Assembly (NCBI GenBank): GCA_045629205.1
Contig: JAZQQT010000009.1
Location: 1-18,652 of the forward strand
DNA from: JAZQLP01 sp045629205
Lineage (GTDB): Bacteria; Bacillota; Clostridia; Oscillospirales; UBA644
Direction of reading: 5' to 3'
Length of the DNA stretch: 18,652 nt
The position numbers and the translations under genes were made by a program. Shown one piece after another: positions 6,952-14,149 of the stretch. The notes below the pieces were generated by a model. It was given only the letters and a program-made list of their open reading frames with translations, had not been told where the DNA came from and searched no databases. Every line of letters starts with the position of its first letter. The stretch's first letter is position 1.

Positions 6952-8288
6952 TGAAAGAAGCAATACGTTTATCCGACCACTTTACTTATAAAAAACTTTT
7001 CAAATTTTGTCTCTCACCGATCATAATGATGGTATTCACATCAATATACGGTGTTGTAGACGGTTATTTCGTTTCCAATTTCGTGGGCAAAACTCCTTTC
7101 GCGGCAATAAATCTCGTAATGCCGTTTATTATGATATTCGGCGGCATCGGATTTATGTTCGGAACCGGAGGCAGTGCCCTTGTTGCAAAAACTCTCGGTG
7201 AGAAAAAGCCGGAACTCGCGAACCGTTATTTTACCATGATGGCGTGGACATCGATTATCGTCGGCGTTGTTATCTCGGTCATCGGTGTAATATTCATGGA
7301 AGATATCGCGATTCTTCTCGGAGCCGACGATGAAATGCTTCCATACTGCGTTTCATACGGACGTATCGTCATAGGATTTAACGTCACGTTTATGTTCCAG
7401 AATCTGTTCCACAGCTTTATGATTACCGCCGAAAAGCCTCGGCTCGGTCTCTATGTAACCCTGGCGGCAGGATGCACGAACATAATTCTCGACGCTCTTT
7501 TTGTGGGCTTGTTCGATTGGGGTGTTGAGGGCGCGGCAGTGGCAACAGGACTCAGCCAGATGGTAGGCGGAATCCTTCCTCTTATCTATTTTCTCCGTCC
7601 GAATGATTCCCTTCTGCAGCTTACAAAAACAAAGCTCGAAATCAAACCCATTCTTCAGGCTTCCGCAAACGGCGCTTCGGAAGTCGTATCAAGCATCACC
7701 TCATCCGTTGTGGGAATGGTATATAATTTCCAGCTCCTAAAATATATAGGTGACGACGGCGTTGCCGCATACGGCACGCTTATGTATGTGGAATTCATAT
7801 TCATCGCCATCTTTATCGGATATGCCATCGGAACCGCGCCGATTATCGGATATAACTACGGGGCGGAAAATCACCATGAGCTCAAAAATCTGCTCAAAAA
7901 AAGCACGATAATCACATTGGCAGGCGGTGTCCTGCTCACCGTTATCGCCGAGCTTCTCTCTTATCCGCTTTCATATATTTACGTCGGATACGACGAAGGG
8001 CTGCTTGAAATTACCGTAAATGCCTTCCGTGTTTTCTCTCTTGTATTTCTTTCCGCCGGATTCAATATTTTTTCATCATCATTCTTTACCGCCCTCAACA
8101 ACGGTTTGATTTCGGCAATTATCTCATTCCTCCGGACTTTCGGATTCAAAATGTCCATGGTTCTCATTCTTCCGTTGATCTGGGGAGTCGACGGAATATG
8201 GTGGGCAACTGTAGTCGCCGATGTTCTCGCATTTATTCTCTCCGGTATATTTATCATCGCAAAACGTAAAAAATATAATTATATGTAA
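6951..8288 (+). CDS. MATE family efflux transporter
   Basis: The 445-residue product is a hydrophobic multi-pass membrane protein with about twelve predicted segments. It matches MATE transporters, which export drugs or metabolites using Na+ or H+ gradients. Family marks include FGTGGSALVAKTLGEKK near residues 65-81, an internal repeat of this pattern in the second half (GTAPIIGYNYGAENHHELKN) and the FFTALNNG region near 379-386. The ATG overlaps the stop of the kinase-like gene (TAATG). It could export a drug or toxic metabolite, but the substrate is unknown. Confidence 0.92.
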   Translation: MKEAIRLSDHFTYKKLFKFCLSPIIMMVFTSIYGVVDGYFVSNFVGKTPFAAINLVMPFIMIFGGIGFMFGTGGSALVAKTLGEKKPELANRYFTMMAWTSIIVGVVISVIGVIFMEDIAILLGADDEMLPYCVSYGRIVIGFNVTFMFQNLFHSFMITAEKPRLGLYVTLAAGCTNIILDALFVGLFDWGVEGAAVATGLSQMVGGILPLIYFLRPNDSLLQLTKTKLEIKPILQASANGASEVVSSITSSVVGMVYNFQLLKYIGDDGVAAYGTLMYVEFIFIAIFIGYAIGTAPIIGYNYGAENHHELKNLLKKSTIITLAGGVLLTVIAELLSYPLSYIYVGYDEGLLEITVNAFRVFSLVFLSAGFNIFSSSFFTALNNGLISAIISFLRTFGFKMSMVLILPLIWGVDGIWWATVVADVLAFILSGIFIIAKRKKYNYM

Positions 8289-8334
8289 TCGGATTCGGTT
8301 TTTGTTCTGAAAGCTTCCCGATCGGAACGGTTTT

Positions 8335-9348
8335 ATGAAAGGTTATTACTACAATAAGCTCAATACGGTTCAAAAAAACGTTTATGATATAATGAGCAGG
8401 AGTTTTGATATTCTTGCCGATTCCTTCCGCGTTCCGCTCACCGACAGAAAGCAGCTGTCCGATGCTTTTATACATCTTAAGCTTGACAATCCCCTGCTTT
8501 TTTATGTCGTCAGCTTCCGCTACAGGATATATCACGAATCATCGACGGCGGAAATATTACCGGAATACTTATTTGACAAGCAAAAAATAAAAGAACACAG
8601 AAAAGCCGTTGATGCCAGGATCGAGAGGCTTGCACGGCCGCTGCAAAACCTTTCTCCGATTGAAAAAGAAAAAGCGATACACGATTTCATCCTCGAAAAT
8701 GTCCGTTACGACAAACTGAAAAAATCATATTCTCACGAAATAATCGGCCCGCTCACGCAGGGTGTCGGCGTATGTGAGGGAATAGCAAAAACAGTCAAAG
8801 CACTCTGCGACGCATCCGGTATCGAATGCATTGCGGCGCTCGGAGAAGCCTGTCCCGAAAAAGGCATAAAATACCGTCATATGTGGAACATCGTAACCCT
8901 AAACGGAAAGAGTTATCATCTCGACGCGACCTTTGACAATTCGCTCCGGCGAGGTGAAAAAAGATATGATTATTTTAATCTTGACGATCGCCGCATTTTT
9001 GCCGACCATCAGCCGCCGGTTTATCCGTTGCCACGCTGTGATGACGATAAAGGCTTTTATTACCGTTCAATATCCCTTACAAAAACCGAAGATGTTGAGA
9101 ACCGATTCGCACAGGCGCTGCGGAAAAACAGGGTGCATTTCATTTTTCACTGGCGCGGAGGTGGGCTGAACAAGCAGATCATTCAGGAACTGATTTCGGG
9201 ATGCTCCCGTGAGGCCGAAAAAAAGAACAAAAAAATCTCCTGCTCCGTCAATATCACTCAGTCCGTCATTCAATTCGATATCGGCGAAAACACCAATATC
9301 GAAATACAGCAGCCGGACGAAGAACGGGAATTTCAGGAAACACTCTGA
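8335..9348 (+). CDS. Transglutaminase-like (cysteine protease fold) domain protein
   Basis: The 337-residue product carries the transglutaminase-like core with its triad in order: Cys147 in QGVGVCEG, His182 in YRHMWNIV and Asp197 in YHLDATFD. Such bacterial proteins are usually proteases or amidases of peptides or cell-wall-linked peptides. Residues 1-125 form an N-terminal helical segment that prepares the fold. Residues about 235-337 form a tail rich in charged residues with alternating strands and no recognised family. No signal peptide or membrane segment is evident, so it seems cytoplasmic. The ribosome binding site is weak (GGAACGG). It is 46 nt after the MATE gene and is probably cotranscribed with it. 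The function is unknown. Confidence 0.8.
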   Translation: MKGYYYNKLNTVQKNVYDIMSRSFDILADSFRVPLTDRKQLSDAFIHLKLDNPLLFYVVSFRYRIYHESSTAEILPEYLFDKQKIKEHRKAVDARIERLARPLQNLSPIEKEKAIHDFILENVRYDKLKKSYSHEIIGPLTQGVGVCEGIAKTVKALCDASGIECIAALGEACPEKGIKYRHMWNIVTLNGKSYHLDATFDNSLRRGEKRYDYFNLDDRRIFADHQPPVYPLPRCDDDKGFYYRSISLTKTEDVENRFAQALRKNRVHFIFHWRGGGLNKQIIQELISGCSREAEKKNKKISCSVNITQSVIQFDIGENTNIEIQQPDEEREFQETL

Positions 9349-9383
9349 AAACAAAGCTATCTCAAAAGATAAATATTATGCTT

Positions 9384-9416
9384 AAACGGCTGAACGATAT
9401 TCTCGTTCAGCCGTTT
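9384..9416. terminator. Bidirectional terminator between convergent genes
   Basis: A perfect 14-bp stem (AAACGGCTGAACGA at 9384-9397 with its complement at 9403-9416) closes a 5-nt loop TATTC. It sits 35 nt after the transglutaminase-like stop and 15 nt after the MerR stop on the other strand. Each arm ends in a short A/T run, so it can serve both directions. Confidence 0.85.
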
Positions 9417-9431
9417 GTGTTATCAAAACAA

Positions 9432-10223
9432 TTATTTTATCGGAAGTTGGATTTCAGTAAGCCAGTCATCAACCGATTCTTTGTTCCAGACCCCGTCGAT
9501 ATAGCTTTCTCTTGCGAGTCCCGCAACCTCATAGCCGTTCTTTTCGGCATATTCTGTAATAAAAGCATATGCCTCTCCGATAGTGTCATACGCGCCTTTA
9601 TGATATATGCTGAGAACTTTTGCGGCAGGAAGTGTTCTGAATTTTATGCGTTCGTTCTCTTTACCGAAAGACATAACCGCCTCGTTGTGGCGGACACGGA
9701 TATCAGTTTCTTTATATTCACCGTCAAGATACTCGCAGAATTCATACGGCGGATTCACGCATTTCATATTCGGATTAAGAGCGAGACATTCTGCTCCTAC
9801 CGAAAGAATCCATTCCATACTGTCCGAATATTTTTTCAATACCGTTTCCGACGAATAAACCGTCATTTCGGGAATTTCTTTAAGCGTTACCTGATACTTC
9901 ATTTCTTTCTCCTCCAGAATATATTTTATAACGGAGAGTCTGACTGCAGTATCATGCTGTAACTTTCTGAGTTCATCCGCTTTTGCGAGAAGAATTTTTT
10001 TAACGTCTTCTTCGGATAAGACTTTTTTTATTTCTTCAACGGAAAACCCGAGCTGACGGAACGACTTTATTTTGGCAGCCGTCTCAAGCTGACTCGTTTC
10101 ATAAAAACGGTATCCCGTCCATTCATCAACCGAAGCGGGTAATAAAAGACCCTCACTCTCATAAAAACGGAGCGCTTTCACCGTGGTTCGGGACAGGTTG
10201 GAAAACTCACCTATTTTAAGCAT
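9432..10223 (-). CDS. MerR-family regulator with GyrI-like effector-binding domain
   Basis: The 263-residue product begins with a MerR winged-helix DNA-binding domain (IGEFSNLSRTTVKALRFYES, residues 4-23; then GYRFY near 37-41), a long dimerisation helix around 75-110 and a C-terminal GyrI/BmrR-type ligand-binding domain near 110-263. Family members bind lipophilic drugs or metabolites and activate transporters by bending promoters with long spacers. Here the promoter upstream of the gene has such a spacer, so it probably controls itself. The gene is convergent with the MATE/transglutaminase operon, which has an ordinary 17-nt spacer. AAGGAG lies eight nt before the ATG. Confidence 0.9.
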   Translation of the reverse strand: MLKIGEFSNLSRTTVKALRFYESEGLLLPASVDEWTGYRFYETSQLETAAKIKSFRQLGFSVEEIKKVLSEEDVKKILLAKADELRKLQHDTAVRLSVIKYILEEKEMKYQVTLKEIPEMTVYSSETVLKKYSDSMEWILSVGAECLALNPNMKCVNPPYEFCEYLDGEYKETDIRVRHNEAVMSFGKENERIKFRTLPAAKVLSIYHKGAYDTIGEAYAFITEYAEKNGYEVAGLARESYIDGVWNKESVDDWLTEIQLPIK

Positions 10224-10251
10224 AATACAATCTCCTTTCCGTTATGACAAC

Positions 10252-10282
10252 AGTCTATCATATACTCCAAGGGGAGAGTCAA
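10252..10282 (-). promoter_or_regulatory. MerR-type promoter/operator with 19-bp spacer
   Basis: On the minus strand, TTGACT (10282-10277) and TAGACT (10257-10252) are separated by exactly 19 nt. The spacer holds the dyad ACTCTCCCCTTGGAGT, which is the kind of site bound by MerR-family activators. It sits 29 nt before the ATG of the MerR-type gene and just past the stop of the DUF3795-like gene. Confidence 0.85.
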
Positions 10283-10299
10283 CAGATAATTTAAAAAAA

Positions 10300-10737
10300 T
10301 CAACGTCTTTTATAACAGATAAGTTCGGGATCGCTGCCGTTTTCGCCGTAGCTGCAAATCAGAACAAACCCGAATCCCGCAACAACGCCTATGCATCTTT
10401 CCATTCCGTCGACTTCAATCTGCGTTCCGAGATAAATATCGTTATCATTGAGAAATTTGACTTTTTCTCCGCTCGGCAAAGTGTAAACAAGATTAACGTA
10501 ATCCCCTTTCAGCTCGTATAAAGCAGATGCACACGGAAGGTCGAGAGAAGTTAAAAGTCCGTTGATTTCGCAAAGAAGATTTTTAGTAAATTCTACGTAT
10601 TTGCCCATTCCTCCAATCGTAATGATTTCGGCGGCGATGCATCGTCCTCCGAAAGGTCTTCCGCAGGTGTTTTCACAGCCTTTGCAACTGTCTTTAAACT
10701 GACATTTTTCGCAGTCTGTTCCGCAATATGCTTTCAT
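10300..10737 (-). CDS. DUF3795-like small cysteine-rich protein
   Basis: The 145-residue product starts with a cysteine cluster, C-G-T-D-C-E-K-C-x4-C-x2-C, then C-G-R-P-F-G-G-R-C (residues about 5-33). This is typical of DUF3795-type proteins and probably binds a metal or iron-sulfur cluster. The remainder forms alternating strands with a further C-I-G-V-V-A-G segment. The biochemical role is not known. It is the last gene of the GH2 operon (21 nt after the barrel protein), with GAGAGG upstream of its ATG. Confidence 0.75.
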   Translation of the reverse strand: MKAYCGTDCEKCQFKDSCKGCENTCGRPFGGRCIAAEIITIGGMGKYVEFTKNLLCEINGLLTSLDLPCASALYELKGDYVNLVYTLPSGEKVKFLNDNDIYLGTQIEVDGMERCIGVVAGFGFVLICSYGENGSDPELICYKRR

Positions 10738-10758
10738 GATTTTTCCTCTCTTCTTAAT

Positions 10759-12300
10759 TTATTCCGCAATATCGGCAAGTCTGTCGAGAAGATTTGCCGT
10801 TTCAAGTATGCAGTTAAGCCAGAAGCTACCGCCGTCTTCGATATCGGTTTCGGGATGCAGCCAGTGAGTAGGGATAAGTCCGTTGCGCGGATTTTGCATG
10901 TTTGTTATCGAATCGCCGAGCGCCTTTGCTTTTTCGAGATACAGTTCCTTGCCGGTAGCCTTATACATTTCGGCAAACGATGTCATTATTTCAGCCGTGC
11001 TGTCATCAATCGGGACATACCACGCATACTGTTCGAGACCGGCCGGCACATGCCACGGTGCCGTTTCGTTCCACTGATGCCTGCTTACGGGCTTTTTATC
11101 CCATAACACGAACTGGTCTTCTATATATCTCATGCATTCTTCGGCCTCGGCAATTCTGTCGGGATTGTCGGCATAATAGTTCACAACACTTCGCAGGTAT
11201 TTTCTTGCTCCGGCATGTGAAAGATTTGAATATTGCGCCGATACGGGAGCATCTTCGAACTGCCCCTCCCAGTTAAATGATTTCAGGCAGACCTCACGTA
11301 TATATTTATCGCAGTTTTCGGCGATTTCAAGCAGCTTTTTCTCGCCGGTCCTCTTATATACCTCACGCAAAAAGTCTTCTATGTCAAACGTCAGACAAAA
11401 AGCATTTGCGGCAGGCGTTCCGTCCGCTATGTTAACCATCAAATACCACGATCCGTTCGGCTGAACGTGGTCACGGTACCAGTCGGAAACGGCGATTGCG
11501 GCATCGTAATATTTCCTGTCACCGGTTGCATCGAAAAGTGCAAGATAAGCCTTTCCTGCCCGGCACGGATATATAAGCATATTCTGATAATATCTATAGC
11601 GAATATCCAGATCCTCAACTTCACCTTTGCCGTGCCAATAATACGTAGGGGGCATTCCTTCAAGTGCCGCTCCTTTCGGCTCGGATATCGAAATAAGATA
11701 ATCGGCCGCATTCAGCGCGATTTTTCTTGCAGTTGCGGCACGTTCCGGACGGAGTTTTTCGTATGTAAGCATTGCCGGAATCAATTCGGAAATCACCTTT
11801 GTGGGATAAAGATAAAGCCAGTATTCCGGGTCCGGCCTGGTATTTTCAATCCAATACTGCGTGCTCGTCAATTCAAAGGCATAATCAAGAGCTTTTGCCG
11901 AAGCCTCTCGGTAACTGCGGGCTTTCGGCGGATAATTACCCGTAAATGGACTGCATTTGTGAAAGGTCCTCGCTCCTGTAACGTTAAACCGGCTTCCGTC
12001 GTCATTGAGAGCCGTAACAGTCAGATTCACCTGCCCTGCCGGAAGGTCATCCCATATGGAACAAAGATTTTCGGTCGGTTTTTTTGCTTCGAAAGAGACA
12101 GTCTTTCCGTCTGTACCTACAGCCTCAAAAAGATAGCGTGAGCAGGTCGGCACCGGCGAAAAATCAAAAGCGGGAGCATAAGTAAACTGTGTTGCCTGTG
12201 TATTCCAGAACGGCCGTCCGTTGATACCTCCCTGTCTTATAACATTTTCCGGAAGCGAATATTCTTTTTTCGCCTGTTCGGCAAGTTCTTTATTTATCAT
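10759..12300 (-). CDS. Unassigned protein with likely N-terminal beta-sandwich and alpha/alpha-barrel domain (six-hairpin glycosidase-like)
   Basis: The 513-residue product has a beta-rich first part (residues about 25-115, with a strand pattern like a fibronectin- or Ig-type domain: RYLFEAVGTDGK, VSFEAKKP, NLTVTALNDDG). Residues 125-510 are mainly paired helices, with repeated motifs such as AGKAYLALFDATGDRKYYDA, LREVYKRTGEKKLLEI and MYKATGKELYLEKAKALGD. Each fits one hairpin of an alpha/alpha toroid, as in six-hairpin glycosidases (e.g. GH88/GH105/GH127-type folds). I cannot place it in a CAZy family. No signal peptide is present. It starts 15 nt after the GH2 gene, so it probably acts on the same intracellular oligosaccharide. 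GGAAG precedes the ATG. Confidence 0.65.
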   Translation of the reverse strand: MINKELAEQAKKEYSLPENVIRQGGINGRPFWNTQATQFTYAPAFDFSPVPTCSRYLFEAVGTDGKTVSFEAKKPTENLCSIWDDLPAGQVNLTVTALNDDGSRFNVTGARTFHKCSPFTGNYPPKARSYREASAKALDYAFELTSTQYWIENTRPDPEYWLYLYPTKVISELIPAMLTYEKLRPERAATARKIALNAADYLISISEPKGAALEGMPPTYYWHGKGEVEDLDIRYRYYQNMLIYPCRAGKAYLALFDATGDRKYYDAAIAVSDWYRDHVQPNGSWYLMVNIADGTPAANAFCLTFDIEDFLREVYKRTGEKKLLEIAENCDKYIREVCLKSFNWEGQFEDAPVSAQYSNLSHAGARKYLRSVVNYYADNPDRIAEAEECMRYIEDQFVLWDKKPVSRHQWNETAPWHVPAGLEQYAWYVPIDDSTAEIMTSFAEMYKATGKELYLEKAKALGDSITNMQNPRNGLIPTHWLHPETDIEDGGSFWLNCILETANLLDRLADIAE

Positions 12301-12315
12301 TTTTTTCTTCCATCT

Positions 12316-14022
12316 TTATTTTTCTATTTCTGCTTTCTGACTGTTTATTTTTCTGATAATCTCCGGATCGAACTTGAATTTTCTGTCGTATGTCATAAGT
12401 CCGTTCTGCTCCTGTTCAATATCATAAAGCTGGGTATAGCAGAACCCGAGAATATCTTTATTGAACAAAAGAGTTTCGGTCAGTTTGCGGTAACGGTCAA
12501 GAAACTCCTCTTCGCTCTCGGGTGCTTCACCGTATCCCCACCCGTCGCCGTTGCTCCACTGTATTCCGCCGTATTCACTCACAAAAACAGGCTGTCCGCC
12601 GTAAACCTGATCGGCGCCGGGGCCCCAGTATTGTAAAAGAAAATTATCCATATTATTGAAGTTTTCGGCAAATGCTTCGGTATCCTGAGTGTAGTCATGA
12701 ATATCGAAAATATCCGTTTCGATATGCTGCCATCCGCTCGCATCGATAACGGGTCTTCCCGGATCGGCGGCCTTTGTAGCCAGATATACCGCACGGACAT
12801 TTTCATCTTTCGGAGGATTCGTTTCATTAAACGGACACCAGCCGATTATCGAAGGATGAGACGCATCACGTTCCACGGATTCGAGCCATTCGGGAAGCAT
12901 GCTCAACGTTGCGTCACCGCTGCCGAGACTAAGCCCCCAATTCGGATACTCTCCCCATACGAGATAACCGAGTTTGTCTGCCCAATATAAAAAGCGCGGT
13001 TCAAACACTTTCTGATGAAGTCGGGCGCCGTTAAAACCGAGCCGCATTGAATACAGAATATCTTTTTTCAGATCTTCATCTGTCGGAGCCGTATATATTC
13101 CGTCCGGATAAAATCCCTGATCGAGGACCCATCTTCCGAACACAATTTTACCGTTAAGCGTAAAAGCTTTACGCGTCAGTCCGACTTCTCTGAGACCGAA
13201 ATATGCAGATACTTTATCTGTTGTTTTATGTCCTTCGGTAAGTGAAAACTCAACGTCGTAAAGTCTGCCTTTCCCGACCTCCCACAGATGTTTTTCAAAC
13301 AGCGCCGCAGTGAAAACAACAGTGTTTGAAGTGCATTTTTTGCTGACATCCCCCACTGCTCTGCCTTGATATGTAATTTTCGCTTTCAGTGTTTTTCCGA
13401 TACATTCTCCGTCAAGTTTAACGGTAAACGTAACTAAAGGCACATTTTCGATATCACAGATATAATTGAAGTTTTTGATATAGGCTTCATTGACCGGTTC
13501 TATCCATACGGTCTGCCATATTCCGGTAGTTCTTGTATAAAAACACCCGAACGATTCATATTCGGGCGACTGTTTTCCGGACGACTGCAGAGGTGATTTA
13601 ACATCATCCTCGGCATATACGACGATTACATTCTCACCGTCATTGACAGCGGCGGTAATATCAAAACAAAACGAGGTATATCCTCCTTTATGTTCTCCGA
13701 CTTTTATACCGTTTACAAATACCTTCGCGTAATAGTCGACCGCTCCGAAATGAAGAAGAAGTCTTTTTCCGATATAACTCTTCGGAAGGATAAACGAACG
13801 ACGGTAACATACCGCATCCATAAAATCAATATCGGCTATTCCCGAAAGACGGCTTTCCGGACAAAACGGAACAATGATCCTGTCGGTGAACAGGTCGTCA
13901 GAAAACGGATTTTCATCCGCATATTTTTTACCGTTATCAATAAAAAAATCCCATTCGCCGTTAAGACACATCCACTGTTTTCTCACAAGCTGCGGTCTCG
14001 GATATTCATTTCTCGGTATCAT
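12316..14022 (-). CDS. Glycoside hydrolase family 2 protein (beta-galactosidase/beta-glucuronidase clan)
   Basis: The 568-residue product has the three GH2 core domains: a jelly-roll sugar-binding domain (about 10-175; LNGEWDFFIDNGK, KVFVNGIKVGEHKGGYTSF), an Ig-like domain (about 180-275) and a TIM barrel (about 285-560). The acid/base Glu400 lies in WCPFNET and the nucleophile Glu483 in VSEYGG, both in the expected places, so it is probably active. It is short for GH2, consistent with the three-domain form. Members cleave beta-galactosides, glucuronides, mannosides or arabinosides; which one cannot be told here. No signal peptide is present. It begins the operon with the barrel and DUF3795-like genes; AAGAGG precedes the ATG. 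Confidence 0.93.
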   Translation of the reverse strand: MIPRNEYPRPQLVRKQWMCLNGEWDFFIDNGKKYADENPFSDDLFTDRIIVPFCPESRLSGIADIDFMDAVCYRRSFILPKSYIGKRLLLHFGAVDYYAKVFVNGIKVGEHKGGYTSFCFDITAAVNDGENVIVVYAEDDVKSPLQSSGKQSPEYESFGCFYTRTTGIWQTVWIEPVNEAYIKNFNYICDIENVPLVTFTVKLDGECIGKTLKAKITYQGRAVGDVSKKCTSNTVVFTAALFEKHLWEVGKGRLYDVEFSLTEGHKTTDKVSAYFGLREVGLTRKAFTLNGKIVFGRWVLDQGFYPDGIYTAPTDEDLKKDILYSMRLGFNGARLHQKVFEPRFLYWADKLGYLVWGEYPNWGLSLGSGDATLSMLPEWLESVERDASHPSIIGWCPFNETNPPKDENVRAVYLATKAADPGRPVIDASGWQHIETDIFDIHDYTQDTEAFAENFNNMDNFLLQYWGPGADQVYGGQPVFVSEYGGIQWSNGDGWGYGEAPESEEEFLDRYRKLTETLLFNKDILGFCYTQLYDIEQEQNGLMTYDRKFKFDPEIIRKINSQKAEIEK

Positions 14023-14050
14023 AAATCAATCCTCTTAAATATTTTTTTTA

Positions 14051-14078
14051 ATTATACAGTATATATCACAAATGTCAA
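14051..14078 (-). promoter_or_regulatory. Promoter of the GH2 operon
   Basis: On the minus strand, TTGACA (14078-14073) and TATAAT (14056-14051) are separated by 16 nt. A palindrome TATACAGTATA (14053-14063) overlaps the -10 box and is a candidate operator. The ATG is at 14022. Confidence 0.78.
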
Positions 14079-14095
14079 CCAGATTCCAAAAAGAC

Positions 14096-14124
14096 TTGAC
14101 CGCATTCCGGAAATATGGTATCAT
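14096..14124 (+). promoter_or_regulatory. Promoter of the first beta-helix lipoprotein
   Basis: TTGACC (14096-14101) and TATCAT (14119-14124) are separated by 17 nt, 25 nt before the ATG at 14150. The two divergent -35 boxes are only 17 nt apart, so a regulator bound here could control both directions. The spacer holds the palindrome TTCCGGAA (14105-14112). Confidence 0.7.
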
Positions 14125-14149
14125 TAACAAAAAATATCAGAGGTTTTAT

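Noticed and set aside
11467..12141. Long open frame on the plus strand opposite the barrel-protein gene
   Set aside because: It lies wholly inside a well-supported minus-strand gene, has no ribosome binding site or family match, and is a typical shadow of codon usage.
14072..14149. Upstream ATG extending the first beta-helix protein by 26 residues
   Set aside because: It lies before the promoter at 14096-14124 and would bury the lipoprotein signal peptide; the ATG at 14150 has AGAGG and a proper lipobox.
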